Assembly (NCBI RefSeq): GCF_023283535.1
Contig: NZ_JAKILT010000028.1
Span: 1-64,000, forward strand
Source: Shewanella sairae
Lineage (GTDB): Bacteria > Pseudomonadota > Gammaproteobacteria > Enterobacterales > Shewanellaceae
DNA: 64,000 bases
Direction: 5' to 3'
Of the stretch, positions 46,001 through 55,404 are shown in pieces; position 1 is the first letter of the stretch, and each line of letters starts with the position of its first letter. A program made the position numbers and the translations under genes. The notes under the pieces were generated by a model. It searched no databases. It was not told where the DNA came from and worked only from the letters and a program-made list of their open reading frames with translations.

Positions 46001-46240
46001 TTGAACACTCTCAAGCGCTTCCTCAATCTTAATGGTGATGCCTTCTTCCACTTCTTGAGGCGCTGCGCCAGGGTAAACCGCGTTAAACTCAAGCCAGTTT
46101 ATTTCAACTGCAGGGAAAAACTGTTTACGAATGGTGTTCGCTGTCAGCAAACCACCAAGAATGATAATAATCATCAACAGGTTGGCAGCAACACTGTTGC
46201 GAGCAAACCAAGCGATTATGCCTTTATTGGTATCGATCAT
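43055..46240 (-). CDS. RND efflux transporter permease (AcrB/MexF superfamily)
   Basis: 1061-residue inner-membrane RND pump with 12 helices and two large periplasmic loops. N-terminal helix NSVAANLLMIIIILGGLL, proton-relay helix-4 motif LGIVVDDAIVMGESAHAE, a second GVVVNDSLVMVDYINK repeat, and the internal duplication expected. It drives export of drugs, detergents or metabolites with the periplasmic adaptor encoded 3 bases upstream. The outer-membrane channel is not encoded here, so TolC is likely shared. Substrate range cannot be told. Confidence 0.92.
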   Translation of the reverse strand: MIDTNKGIIAWFARNSVAANLLMIIIILGGLLTANTIRKQFFPAVEINWLEFNAVYPGAAPQEVEEGITIKIEEALESVQGLKRVITYSNRNMSSGYFRVEDSYDPQDVLEEVKSEIDSISSFPDGMERPKVERIKIRQEVMYMSLYGDLSQRQLKDLGEKIHDELLQLPKVNITDFYGGLGYEIAIEVSKDRLREFGLSFNDVADAVRGYSRNMSAGQIRAENGYINLRVQNQAYVGYEFESLPLITLEDGTSLLLGDVANVIDGFEEGIQYSKFNGKNSVTFFVGAANDQSLTDVADVVKAYIAEKQLVLPQGVKLEPWVDMTYYLEGRLDLMLDSMKSGAVLVFILLALFLRVRLAFWVMMGLPVCFLGTLLFMPMGMIDVTINVISLFAFILVLGIVVDDAIVMGESAHAECEEKGQTLDNVIRGVKRVAMPATFGVLTTIAAFLPITLDDGPSSAFGQAIGYVVILCLIFSLIESKLILPAHLARMKQKTIVKSGSKNPLDWLRNIVNFLQEKVDSGLKTLIVKYYRPSLEVAVKYRYTVIMVFISLIMVCAGLYTGGVIRFIGQPKIPHDFPRISFEMNIDASERSTLAAALAIEKALKQVDVEIEKQHGQKMISDLQVELRGRTAAEIRTKLVDPEIRPIDTFAVAELWRQSMPSIPGMKSFTIQDNLFGGGRDDGDISFRLEGKDDEQLVAAAKELKAKLNTLKGVGDVNDSRQSSAKEIQFELKPLAHSIGLTLADIARQVGNSFYGLEAQRILRNGEEIKVMLRYPEEQRNSIAQVSDVMIKTPQGAELPLSEVAAIVVTDGVNSIRRENGNRTINVWGSVDADQAEPFKLAKDIRDNFLPELLTKYPRVKSEVAGNIQEQLDSADTQLRDFLISMLVIYSLLAVPLKSYSQPIMIMAVIPFGVIGSVMGHLILGLDLSALSVFGIIAAAGVVVNDSLVMVDYINKSRESGVAMKLSVLEAGCRRFRAILLTSLTTFIGLVPIMTETSMQAQMVIPMAVSLAFGVLFATVVTLVLIPCLYVMIEDIKRMIGSKSRVEEPTESPMPTEHAVS

Positions 46241-46243
46241 GAA

Positions 46244-47434
46244 TTAGTCCTTTTCTTCCATCGCAAGTTGAGTGTCTTGCGAGTCGTCTAATTCATCTTT
46301 AGGCGCTTTATCTTGCGGCAAGGCTAGCTGCATACCTTCAATAGGGTAATCAAGGGCTGAAGTAATGACATTCACCCCAACATCTAAACCAGCAGAAACG
46401 ATGACTTCAGAACCAATTTGGCGCACAATCGTGATGTCTTTATAACGCAGCTTATTGTCATCATCTAATGTCGCAACTTGATTATTAATCACTAGGTGTC
46501 GTGGAATTCTTGCCACTTGACCTGCGTGAGAGCCATCAATATTCGCGGTAACGTATGTGCCATAACGTAATTCGTTGTTATTCGACTCGAGTCCATAAGG
46601 ATCTTTAATTTGCGCGACCAGGTAAGTCATACGGCTACGATTATCAATCACGCCTTCGCTACGCACAATTTTGCCTAGCCATTGCTGCGCTTTACCGGCA
46701 AAATCACCGGTCAACAGCACTTGGGCATCTTTTCCTTTGCGTTCTAAAAACTGTAAGTCTTTATCGGCGATAGGTAGGCGTACTTCGGCTTCATCAGTAC
46801 TTAATACTTTACCTAGCGGCGTACCTTTACTCACGTATGAACCTAGACCAAGATTACGGGCTTCAATCAGCGCATCATAAGGGGCTTTAATCACCGTACG
46901 CTCAAGATCGCGGTTGGCGCGTTTAAGGCCAGCCTCAGTTGATTTGAGTTTAGCGACTTCTTGAGCAAGCTGCGGCTTACGTAAACTCAGTTCTGTCGGT
47001 ACGCCGTTTTCAATGCGCTTCCATTCAGCCTCAGCCACTTTACCAAATGCTTTCTCTTGTACTAACGTGGCTTGCGCCGATGCCATATTGGCTTTGGCAT
47101 CAATTAACGCAGCTTCATAATCACTTGGGTCAATTTTAGCTAAAACATCGCCTTTTTTGACAAAGCCACCACGCACAAAGCTATCAGACAGATAAACGAT
47201 TTCACCATTAACCTGGGACACAAGTTCAGTTTCATATTTTGCGCTCACAACACCATACGAACTGACAGAAAAGCTCATAGGGTTAATTTCTACAGCTTGT
47301 ACTGAAACAAGAGGTGTAGTGTCGAGCTCCTCTTTTTCTTCTGGCGGCTTTTTCATTGCCGACATACCAATAAACCCAGCTACGCCAACTGCGATGACAA
47401 CCATGGGTAATATTATCTGTTTTTTAGTAGCCAC
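46244..47434 (-). CDS. RND efflux periplasmic adaptor subunit
   Basis: 396-residue HlyD/AcrA-type membrane-fusion protein. N-terminal membrane anchor (ATKKQIILPMVVIAVGVAGFIGM), lipoyl halves (VNGEIVYLSDSFVRGGFVKKGDVLAKIDPSDYEAAL; VIKAPYDALIEARNLGLGSYVSKGTPLGKV), a hairpin with coiled-coil potential between them and a beta-barrel domain. The start is GTG 47434, where AGAGGA lies 7 bases upstream; an earlier in-frame GTG has none. Operon with the permease. Confidence 0.9.
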   Translation of the reverse strand: MATKKQIILPMVVIAVGVAGFIGMSAMKKPPEEKEELDTTPLVSVQAVEINPMSFSVSSYGVVSAKYETELVSQVNGEIVYLSDSFVRGGFVKKGDVLAKIDPSDYEAALIDAKANMASAQATLVQEKAFGKVAEAEWKRIENGVPTELSLRKPQLAQEVAKLKSTEAGLKRANRDLERTVIKAPYDALIEARNLGLGSYVSKGTPLGKVLSTDEAEVRLPIADKDLQFLERKGKDAQVLLTGDFAGKAQQWLGKIVRSEGVIDNRSRMTYLVAQIKDPYGLESNNNELRYGTYVTANIDGSHAGQVARIPRHLVINNQVATLDDDNKLRYKDITIVRQIGSEVIVSAGLDVGVNVITSALDYPIEGMQLALPQDKAPKDELDDSQDTQLAMEEKD

Positions 47435-47859
47435 AAACACGTCCTCTTGTTGAAGCAAACCCACACGTTATTTCAGTCTCTTTCGCGTTCTGTTTAGTTA
47501 ATTGCTAAACGAGACTCAATAATTTAATTAGAATTCTGATTGCATGTTAAAGGATGTGGGCAGATGTAGTAGTCGGATTGTGTAAATATGTGTTACCAAA
47601 TTTAACATTTATTCGGATTTACAATTTAAAGTAGTGAGCTAATATCTCTATTAAATAAAAGGTGTAATGCATTATGTCTTTGTAAGTATTTAGAATATTT
47701 AGCAAAAAATATAGGGAGTATAACAAACGAGGAGTGAATCAAAATTTACTTAAGCGAAGTTTAATTTTATGTGAATTTGTAACGAGTGTGCTAGAAAACG
47801 GCGAATGAGCCCAATTTTACTAAGTTAGCCCAGGTAAGTTGGAAGGTATAAACTGGTAC
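47435..47859. other. intergenic, promoter region of the RND operon
   Basis: AT-rich, no gene. No TetR- or MarR-type regulator gene is adjacent and no clear operator palindrome was found. Confidence 0.5.
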
Positions 47860-47894
47860 AAAAAAAAAGCAGCGCCGACTAGGGCACTGCTTTT
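47860..47894 (-). terminator. intrinsic terminator of the SEC-C gene
   Basis: On the minus strand AGCAGTGC, CCTAGTCG, GCGCTGCT is followed by nine Ts. Confidence 0.85.
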
Positions 47895-47980
47895 AAATTG
47901 ACACGGAATAACTAAAGGCTTAAAGCGCAGAGCTAACACCGGAAAGTTAAAACCGCAATATCATAGTAAGTAGGCTGGAA

Positions 47981-48316
47981 TTATCCGCAGCACTTCTTAT
48001 ACTTGTTACCGCTACCGCAAATACAAGGGTCGTTACGGTTAGGCTTTTTTTCAAAGCGTGTAGTTTGCGGCTTGTTTAGCAAACCTTCTAAAAGCACGAT
48101 GTCTTCATCTTGAGTGCTATCAAGAGTAATTACCCCAACCAACTCATTTTCAGCAAGCATTTGCTTAACTTCTGCAGCACGCGCTTCAGTTTGTACGCGC
48201 AGTTCCAATGGGTTTTCATCTGTGCCCACTTTAATTTCACGCTTTGTGTTGTAACCATAGCTTTCGTGCTTAGGCTTTGGGGTTTTACGCCCTTTAAAAA
48301 AGAATTTGTCAGACAT
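47981..48316 (-). CDS. SEC-C/SWIM metal-binding motif protein (PBPRA1643 type)
   Basis: 111 residues ending in a SEC-C zinc motif, [16 protein letters not shown] (CxC...CC). The N-terminus [23 protein letters not shown] is typical of a small gammaproteobacterial family named after PBPRA1643. The C-terminal motif is shared with SecA, where it binds zinc and ribosome or SecB. The specific role is unknown. MSDK was chosen over an upstream in-frame Met. Confidence 0.8.
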   Translation of the reverse strand: MSDKFFFKGRKTPKPKHESYGYNTKREIKVGTDENPLELRVQTEARAAEVKQMLAENELVGVITLDSTQDEDIVLLEGLLNKPQTTRFEKKPNRNDPCICGSGNKYKKCCG

Positions 48317-48674
48317 CGCTATGGTGCTCAATTTTGATAAAGATAAATTTAGGCAAGCTTATACTATAAAAACAGCTCTAGTGGTACTTAAGTCTGTATT
48401 TTAAGCGAGTTTTAGGTTAAAACTGCGCCATTATGCAGCTTTCTTGGTGGTAGATAATCAAGTTACACTTAGCTTTATTAGTCATGCCACCAGCTTAAAC
48501 TTGTCTAAATAATCAGTCGTGCACTACACTTTTGCCGCTTTGACTGATAAAAGTGAGCCAAAACGCCTATTTATTGCATTTTTATCCCCTTAGATGACGT
48601 TCTTCGACCTTTTGGTATTTCCGCATCAGATAAAACTTTGTTAAAATCGGCGCAAATTAAAGGAGAGCTTTACT
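48317..48674. other. divergent intergenic region
   Basis: No gene seen. Holds the promoters of the SEC-C gene and of ppaC, and the ribosome site AAAGGAGAG before ATG 48675. Confidence 0.5.
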
Positions 48675-49595
48675 ATGCCAGTTTATGTTGTGGGCCACAA
48701 AATCCCAGATTCAGATTCAATTTGTGGTGCTATCGCACTTGCACACCTAAAAAACCAAATCGGTGAAGAGTCAGTTGCTACCCGTTTAGGTGATGTTTCA
48801 CCAGAAACGGCTTTCATTCTAGAAAAGTTTGGTTTTGACGCTCCAGAGCTAAAGCTTAGCTACGCTGGCGAAGAAGTGTATATCGTTGACCATTCTGAGT
48901 TAACTCAAGCGCCAGATGACATCGCTGAAGCGACAATTGTTGGTATTGTTGATCACCATAAATTGGGCGATCTAACGACTTCTACACCACTAGAATGCTG
49001 GATCCGTCCAGTAGGTTGTAGTAACACCGTGATTAAGATGATGTACGATTTCTACAATGTAGAAATCCCAAAAAATATCGCCGGCATCATGCTTTGCGCT
49101 ATTTTAAGTGACACGGTTATCTTTAAATCACCAACTTGTACTACTGCCGACATTAAGTGTGTTGAAGCACTTGCAGAAATCGCAGGCATTGAAGATTTCA
49201 AAGAGCTTGGCATGGATATGTTCAAAGTGAAATCTGCAGTTGAAGGTACACCAGCACGCGATCTTGTTATGCGTGACTTTAAAGACTTCAACATGAACGG
49301 TGAGTTAGTGGGTATTGGTCAGTTAGAAGTTATCGATCTTTCAGTATTTGATGACATCAAAGCCGAGCTAGAAGCAGATATTGCAGCGCTTAAAGCTGAA
49401 GGTAACCGTCACAGCGTACTACTACTGCTTACTGACATTATGAAAGAAGGCTCACAAATGCTTATCGCATCAGACGATTTGGCAAAGATTGAAGCTGCTT
49501 TTGCATGTCAATCTGAAGACAACAAAGTGTGGTTAGATGGCGTTCTTAGCCGTAAAAAGCAAGTTGTGCCGCCACTACAAGGCGTATTTGCTTAA
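48675..49595 (+). CDS. ppaC: manganese-dependent inorganic pyrophosphatase, family II
   Basis: 306-residue DHH-superfamily enzyme hydrolysing pyrophosphate to phosphate. Metal ligands in GHKIPDSDSICG, VDHSE, and the DHH motif IVDHHKLGD. The C-terminal DHHA2 domain contains the substrate-binding basic motif SRKKQVVPPL. Family II enzymes use Mn or Co and are faster than the Mg-dependent family I. Monocistronic. Confidence 0.94.
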   Translation: MPVYVVGHKIPDSDSICGAIALAHLKNQIGEESVATRLGDVSPETAFILEKFGFDAPELKLSYAGEEVYIVDHSELTQAPDDIAEATIVGIVDHHKLGDLTTSTPLECWIRPVGCSNTVIKMMYDFYNVEIPKNIAGIMLCAILSDTVIFKSPTCTTADIKCVEALAEIAGIEDFKELGMDMFKVKSAVEGTPARDLVMRDFKDFNMNGELVGIGQLEVIDLSVFDDIKAELEADIAALKAEGNRHSVLLLLTDIMKEGSQMLIASDDLAKIEAAFACQSEDNKVWLDGVLSRKKQVVPPLQGVFA

Positions 49596-49634
49596 TCGCT
49601 TGGCATTATCTCAACAGGGGATAAGCAAGACATT

Positions 49635-49666
49635 AAAAAGGCCGAACATAATGTTCGGCCTTTTTG
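49635..49666. terminator. bidirectional terminator
   Basis: AAAAAGGCCGAACAT, AATGTTCGGCCTTTTT between convergent ppaC and the Lon-family gene. Confidence 0.92.
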
Positions 49667-49695
49667 TATTTTAAATTCAATCATTAACAATAATC

Positions 49696-52104
49696 TTAAT
49701 CGGCTTTGCTGTTTTTGCCTTTGTCTGCATCTTTGTTTCTAAGGGTATTTAACCGCAGTTGTGCTAAGCCTAAAATACTGCTTTTAGGATAATCACCATT
49801 TGCATTCACGTTACCCACTTTGGTATCAGTTAATAACTCAATCGCTTGATTAACATGGCTAATCGCCCAAATGTTGAATTTGCCTTTTGCCACCGCATCA
49901 ACAATATCACTGCGTAACATTAAGTTATGCACATTAGACTGCGGAATAATCACCCCTTGGGTATCTTTACGGCCCTTGATCTTACAGGCATCAAAGAAGC
50001 CTTCGATTTTCTCATTAACCCCGCCAATCGGCTGCGCTTCACCAAACTGATTCATTGAGCCAGTAATAGCAATATCTTGTCTAATGCCGATACCCGAAAA
50101 TGATGACAACATAGCGCATAACTCTGCCATAGTGGCACTGTCACCATCAACACCACCATAAGATTGCTCAAAGGTTAAGTGGGTAGATAGCGGTATTTTG
50201 TCAGTTTTACCTAAAATGCTGGCAATGTAAGCGGTTAAAATCATCACACCTTTGGAGTGAATACTGCCACTTAATTCAACGTTACGTTCAATATCGAATA
50301 CTCGACCTTCACCAAAGGCGGTTGTCGCAGTGATCCGGCTTGGTGCACCAAACTGATAATCGGTAGTCGACATCACTGACAACGCATTAACCTGACCAAC
50401 TGTTTTACCCTGAGTACTAATTAAGGTTGTGCCATTGGTAAAGCTTTGCATAAAGTCATCTTTAGCTCGGCAAATACGTTTTTCTTTATTCGCTAATGCT
50501 TGTTCAATATGACTCACTCTGATCATATTGGCGTTGACTGCACGAGCGCAATAATTGGCTTCTCTCAGTAAATTCGCAATATCGACTGAGTGCAACGACA
50601 GCATGCCTTGGTCATCAGCTTGGCGCGAACTAAATTCGATGATGCGGGCAATGGCCTTTTTATCACAATGAAGCATCTTATTACTGTGGACAATGCTGGA
50701 GATAAACTGCGCATAATGCACTTCAGACGCATCGGTGCGCGGCATTCTATCTTCAAAGTCCGCTGTCACTCTAAAGAGTTCAGTAAACTCAGCATCATAT
50801 TGTTGTAGTAGTTTATAAGTGGCAAAATCACCAAACAAAATGATTTTAACATCCAGCGGGATAGCTTCTGGATCTAATGAAATCGCGCCCGAAAGGGTCA
50901 CTTCTCGCTCAAGGGAGGTAAGGCTCAACTTTCGTGAACGCAGCGCACGTTTGAGACCGTCCCACACATAAGGGTGCTCAAGCACTTTAACCGCATCTAT
51001 CATTAACACGCCGCCATTCGCTTTATGCAAACTGCCGGGTCTGATTAACGAGAAATCCGTAAATACCGTGCCTTTATAGGTGGCGCTTTCTACGTAACCA
51101 AAAATGGTGTGGTAGTTTGGCGTTTCCTCAACGATGATCGGCTGCATCTGCGACTCTTGCGACACCAACACATTAATTTGGTAACGCCTTGGCATCTTCT
51201 TACTCATTGAGGCATAGGCGAGGGCAGCTTGCTCTTCGCTTTCCTCTAAAAAGATATCTAGATTGTCGAGAATGTCTTTGTGCATCGCCTTTATATAAGC
51301 TTTTACATTTGGCTGCTCGTTATACTGGGCTTTAAGCGATGCCAAGCAATGGGTAAGCACCTCTTCGGCAACTTGTTCATCATGCTTTTGTTGCTTTTCA
51401 GAGTACTCTTCTTCCCACACTGTGATTTGGCGGACAATGCCACGCAGCTGAGATTCAAGATTAGAGATCGCTAGCTGCATCTCGTCTTGCTCTTTGGGCG
51501 ATAACGCCAAATAGCTTTCTTCGCTATGGGGCTCTTCACCGTTGAGCGCGACTAACTCATAGTTACCCTGAGGCGAAATCGACAAACCGACAGAATGACT
51601 CTTGGCCTCATCAGTTAGCTTAATTAACGCTTCTTCTTGTTTGGCCGCTAATTGGTTTTTCAATTTATCAGCGCGGGTGTAATACATCTCGTTGTCAAAG
51701 GCTAATGGCAGCGATTTAAGCAGCTTAGCCATCAACTTTTCGATGTCTTTTTTAAAGGCGAGTCCCATACCCGCAGGTAGCTTAAGCACTTTAGGGCTGC
51801 GGGTATCGTCAAAATTGACCACGTAGCACCAGTCATAAAGGGTGCGGCCATTGGAGTTGGGTGCTTGGCGGTTTAAATGGCGTAGCACCATAGTGCGCTT
51901 ACCAAGACCATTACGGCCAAGTGCATAAATGTTATAGCCTTTGTCTTTCATCGACAGGGCAAATTCAACAGCTTGTTGCGCGCGGGCTTGGCCGACGATT
52001 TCATCTAACGGCTCTAAGTGTTTGGTCGACTTGCAGTCTAAAGAGAGCTTTTTAAGCGTCGAAGCGCGGTAAAGCTTGGTACTGCTGAGAGGTTTTATTG
52101 GCAT
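49696..52104 (-). CDS. Lon-family ATP-dependent protease (LonB/YcbZ-like)
   Basis: 802 residues. An AAA+ region has a degenerate Walker A (ALGRNGLGKRT, near 59-69) and a large inserted helical domain (about 150-300). The C-terminal Lon protease domain has the catalytic Ser-Lys dyad S656 (GGVDGDSATMAE) and K699 (GGVNEKIEG), spaced 43 as in Lon. It lacks the LAN substrate domain of true Lon and so resembles LonB/YcbZ. It probably degrades a subset of unfolded or regulatory proteins. AGGAGGA before ATG 52104. Confidence 0.9.
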   Translation of the reverse strand: MPIKPLSSTKLYRASTLKKLSLDCKSTKHLEPLDEIVGQARAQQAVEFALSMKDKGYNIYALGRNGLGKRTMVLRHLNRQAPNSNGRTLYDWCYVVNFDDTRSPKVLKLPAGMGLAFKKDIEKLMAKLLKSLPLAFDNEMYYTRADKLKNQLAAKQEEALIKLTDEAKSHSVGLSISPQGNYELVALNGEEPHSEESYLALSPKEQDEMQLAISNLESQLRGIVRQITVWEEEYSEKQQKHDEQVAEEVLTHCLASLKAQYNEQPNVKAYIKAMHKDILDNLDIFLEESEEQAALAYASMSKKMPRRYQINVLVSQESQMQPIIVEETPNYHTIFGYVESATYKGTVFTDFSLIRPGSLHKANGGVLMIDAVKVLEHPYVWDGLKRALRSRKLSLTSLEREVTLSGAISLDPEAIPLDVKIILFGDFATYKLLQQYDAEFTELFRVTADFEDRMPRTDASEVHYAQFISSIVHSNKMLHCDKKAIARIIEFSSRQADDQGMLSLHSVDIANLLREANYCARAVNANMIRVSHIEQALANKEKRICRAKDDFMQSFTNGTTLISTQGKTVGQVNALSVMSTTDYQFGAPSRITATTAFGEGRVFDIERNVELSGSIHSKGVMILTAYIASILGKTDKIPLSTHLTFEQSYGGVDGDSATMAELCAMLSSFSGIGIRQDIAITGSMNQFGEAQPIGGVNEKIEGFFDACKIKGRKDTQGVIIPQSNVHNLMLRSDIVDAVAKGKFNIWAISHVNQAIELLTDTKVGNVNANGDYPKSSILGLAQLRLNTLRNKDADKGKNSKAD

Positions 52105-52452
52105 AAGACATCCTCCTGATGACTGTCAATAATTTTACTCTATACAGATAAATAGCAGAGATCCGCAATTATTTGCCAATAGCGCAATAATCCAACGAAA
52201 AACGCGCTTAACTGACTGAAAAATAGTCAGCCGAGTTTTTTGCTGGAGCTTTATAGAGGCACTTTTTTTGGTAAAGTGCCTTGAGACTATTTAGCCTTGG
52301 TGAACATTCATTCAAACAAGGCGATTTACTGAAAAGCTAACTGACTGATATGACGTCTTATTTGAATTTAGATTTGACTGTAATAGTCGCTAGCTTGTTA
52401 GCTAACGACTATTACAAATTCTAGAGTGATGGTGATGAGTGATGCAGTTAAA
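52105..52452. other. intergenic region between minus-strand genes
   Basis: Contains the Lon-family gene promoter. A hairpin GAGGCACTTT/AAAGTGCCTTGAG lies at about 52256-52283, and a longer hairpin at 52379-52416 (separate entry). No gene. Confidence 0.55.
52379..52416 (-). terminator. hairpin downstream of the U32 gene, probable terminator
   Basis: TGTAATAGTCG and CGACTATTACA, with an inner GCTAGC/TTAGCT extension, form a long stem 37 bases past the stop codon. The T tract is weak. Confidence 0.6.
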
Positions 52453-54879
52453 TCACAAACCTTTACGATACTGTACGCAAGTGGTTTGGCTCATGAGTGA
52501 TTCAAGCGAGCTAAGCAAATCAATATCTTCTGTTGCATGCTGCTTATCAGTGTGTAGGTTGGTTTCACTTTGTTTTGCCAATACAGTATCGATAGCCTTA
52601 ATGGTTTCAAGCGGGCTTTGATGTAACTCGCTGCGAGTCGCAACCGCGCGAAGATCCAAATGCAGCCAATCAAGTTGACGATTAAGCTCAAGCGCAATGT
52701 GGGGGTTATAAAAGTGCTCGCTACCATATAGCGCATTATGCTCACGGCGCTTTTTGTCTATTACAAAATCAACGCCTTTAACATTGGTAAGACCGGTATG
52801 CTTTTTACAAACCGTTAAGCACTCTGCATCCATAACCGATTTATCGCAGCCACTTGATTGCAAGAACAAACACTGACGACTGCTCATCAACATGATTGGG
52901 TGGTAAATACTGTAATGCAGTTCAAAACCTCTAGGTACTTTTAATCCTTTAATCTGGTTTTTATTTAACTCGTTTGACACAAAGGCACCAACGCAACCTT
53001 GCGTTCGTAAGCTTTGCATACTCAAAGTGTTGCTGGTATTGAGGTAAGGTCCGGCAATCCAATCTAATCGCAGCTGTTTAGCAACAAGGCCTAAGCCACT
53101 GTTATTGGTAACAATCAGCTTAGGTTTTAGTTCACTCAGTAACGCGCTAGCGGCTTCAAAATCAGGCTGCATAATCACCGCGCCAAACCAAGGGATAAGT
53201 TCAGGCTCGCGTTTAAACAGTAAAGTTAACTTTTCTTGCTCAGCAGCGATGGCATCGGGGACTAAATAATACACCCGCAGTTGACTCATATCGCCGATTT
53301 GCTGCTTAAGCTGTTGATACAAGGCTAAGTCACGACGATTAGCGATGAGTATCGACAGTTTTGGGCGGTGTTCAAATTTGGTGACGGCAACACTTGATTT
53401 AACTGGCGAAAGCTCAGTTTGTGCCAAATTGCTTTGTGTGCAGTTGATTTGTGAGAAGTTAAGTTGTTGACGCACTTGCTGCAATGTCACTTCTTCAACC
53501 TGTTCTCTGCCGTTATTAAGCCAAGTCACAATACTGCGTTTCATCTCTGTTAGCGCTTTAAACGGCACAAATAGCCCTTCATTAAGTGCGTTCAAAGACA
53601 GTGGCGCTAATTGGTACTCTGCGTTATTAAAACTTGAGAAACGTTTTTGTAATTCAGCATCATTTAAGCCGTACTTGTCAGAGGCTATTAAGTTATCCTC
53701 TGATGCAATCTCTAATACGCGATCAGCAATCAGACCTGATTGTTCTGATACCCGTACCTTAATCGCTAATGGCTCGCCTTGCTTGCCACTAAAGGCTAAA
53801 TCGATTTTGGGCTTATCTAGGCTTAAGTTGGCAATCCTGCCGGCAACAGTGGTAATAATCTCGGTCTTTTCATCATAAAGCGCTTGTTTAATATTGGGTA
53901 AGGCCTGATTACTCTCGCCTTGTTGCAGCAATTTTAGTGACTCAATTTGGCTGAAATGCTGAACCGCATTATCACGTGGATTATCAATATACATCTGTTT
54001 TCCGACAGCGCCATGAAGATAGCCATTGGAGAAGTCGCGGTTAAATACCGTGTACAGTGGCGCTTTATCTGAAGATAAATCGAGATCTTGCTCTAATCGG
54101 CTGATCTGTTTACGCCAGGTGTCGATAACTCGGTAAACGTAATGGGATTTTTTGATTCGGCCTTCAACCTTTAATGAATCTGCGCCCGCCGCATATAGTG
54201 CATCTAAGTCGGAAAACGCGGAGTTGTCCTTGAGATTAAGCGGATACTCTGCGCCGGCATCAGTAGTTTGGTACTGGTCACGACACGGCTGACTGCAGCG
54301 GCCACGGTTGCCCGAGTTACCACCATGGGCCGAACTGAAATAGCAAAGGCCAGAAAAACCAATGCAGTTTGAGCCGTGAACAAACACTTCAGTCAACATA
54401 TCAAGTTGATGTGCTTTATCCGACATCAGCTTAATTTCGGTTAAATTAAGCTCACGGGATAAATTAGCCCGCGAGGCGCCCAAATTAGCTAAAAACTCAA
54501 GTTGGCCAGTGTTATGAGTGGTTACCTGAGTAGAGGCATGGATATCAAGCGTTGGGTAGTGCTGTTTTAGCAAATAAAACAGCCCTAGATCTTGCACAAT
54601 AACCCCATCAATTGCGGTATTGACTAGCTGATTTAACAGCTTTAACAATGCAGGTAGCTCTTGCTCTAATACAATGATATTCAGTGTTAAAAACAGTTGG
54701 CAATTATGTCTATGTGCGATGCGCAGTAAACCATGCAAGTCTTCAAAACTTAAGTTCTCGGCGCGAGTACGGGCATTGAAACTATTTAAGCCGCAATAGA
54801 CAGCATCAGCACCTGCAACAATCGCCGCTTTAATCGACTCAATGTCACCGCCGGGTGCGAGTAATTCAAGTTTTCTCAT
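52453..54879 (-). CDS. rlhA: U32-family peptidase-like protein, probable 23S rRNA C2501 hydroxylase RlhA
   Basis: 808 residues. The N-terminal U32 domain (LELLAPGGDIESIKAAIVAGADAVYCG) has the signature TEVFVHGSNCIGFSGLCYFSS and the Cys cluster GRCSQPCRDQY. A middle DUF3656 collagenase-like domain follows. The C-terminal part holds another Cys set (SSGCDKSVMDAECLTVCKK). E. coli RlhA (YdcP) has about 650 residues and hydroxylates 23S rRNA C2501 with iron-sulfur help; this protein is about 150 residues longer at the C-terminus. The start MRKLELLAPGG follows AGGAA. Confidence 0.85.
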   Translation of the reverse strand: MRKLELLAPGGDIESIKAAIVAGADAVYCGLNSFNARTRAENLSFEDLHGLLRIAHRHNCQLFLTLNIIVLEQELPALLKLLNQLVNTAIDGVIVQDLGLFYLLKQHYPTLDIHASTQVTTHNTGQLEFLANLGASRANLSRELNLTEIKLMSDKAHQLDMLTEVFVHGSNCIGFSGLCYFSSAHGGNSGNRGRCSQPCRDQYQTTDAGAEYPLNLKDNSAFSDLDALYAAGADSLKVEGRIKKSHYVYRVIDTWRKQISRLEQDLDLSSDKAPLYTVFNRDFSNGYLHGAVGKQMYIDNPRDNAVQHFSQIESLKLLQQGESNQALPNIKQALYDEKTEIITTVAGRIANLSLDKPKIDLAFSGKQGEPLAIKVRVSEQSGLIADRVLEIASEDNLIASDKYGLNDAELQKRFSSFNNAEYQLAPLSLNALNEGLFVPFKALTEMKRSIVTWLNNGREQVEEVTLQQVRQQLNFSQINCTQSNLAQTELSPVKSSVAVTKFEHRPKLSILIANRRDLALYQQLKQQIGDMSQLRVYYLVPDAIAAEQEKLTLLFKREPELIPWFGAVIMQPDFEAASALLSELKPKLIVTNNSGLGLVAKQLRLDWIAGPYLNTSNTLSMQSLRTQGCVGAFVSNELNKNQIKGLKVPRGFELHYSIYHPIMLMSSRQCLFLQSSGCDKSVMDAECLTVCKKHTGLTNVKGVDFVIDKKRREHNALYGSEHFYNPHIALELNRQLDWLHLDLRAVATRSELHQSPLETIKAIDTVLAKQSETNLHTDKQHATEDIDLLSSLESLMSQTTCVQYRKGL

Positions 54880-55404
54880 GGTATTCCTAATAGTGCGCAA
54901 TAAACAAAAATGAGCGCAGAGATCTTTCTCAGAGCTGAGATAAAGATTGGCTATTGTAAAACTTGCCGCGATACATGGCTATGTCAGCAAAATCTATTTC
55001 TCTAAACTATGAAGTCGATCTAAAGCTTAGCGTCAGCTTAAATAAACATGTCGGCATAACACTCGCTGTTATTAGCTGAGTTTTGCCGGATAAAATCCAT
55101 TTTAGAGTGTTTTTTTGCAAAATGCAGGGCGGTTTTTTAGCACAATAAAACACCGCAAGTAACGCTGAACGCCGGTAATAACGGCAAAATGCATCCGGTT
55201 ATATAACATCTATACACAAGTGGTTAGCATATATCCGTATTACGCTGAATTAGTAAGCATAAGATCTGGTTGATTGGATTTTTTAAAGAGAAATAAACTG
55301 GTTTAGTGTAAGCTAAATGTCCTTATTCTCAAGTAATTAGCTTGTAAATTACTGCTCAGAATTTCATCCGTATTCACTTAGAACACCAATATTAGAAGTC
55401 TTAT
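54880..55404. other. intergenic region, no gene seen
   Basis: A 525-base stretch between divergent genes. AT-rich near the right end. No repeat, RNA or gene could be supported. Confidence 0.5.
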
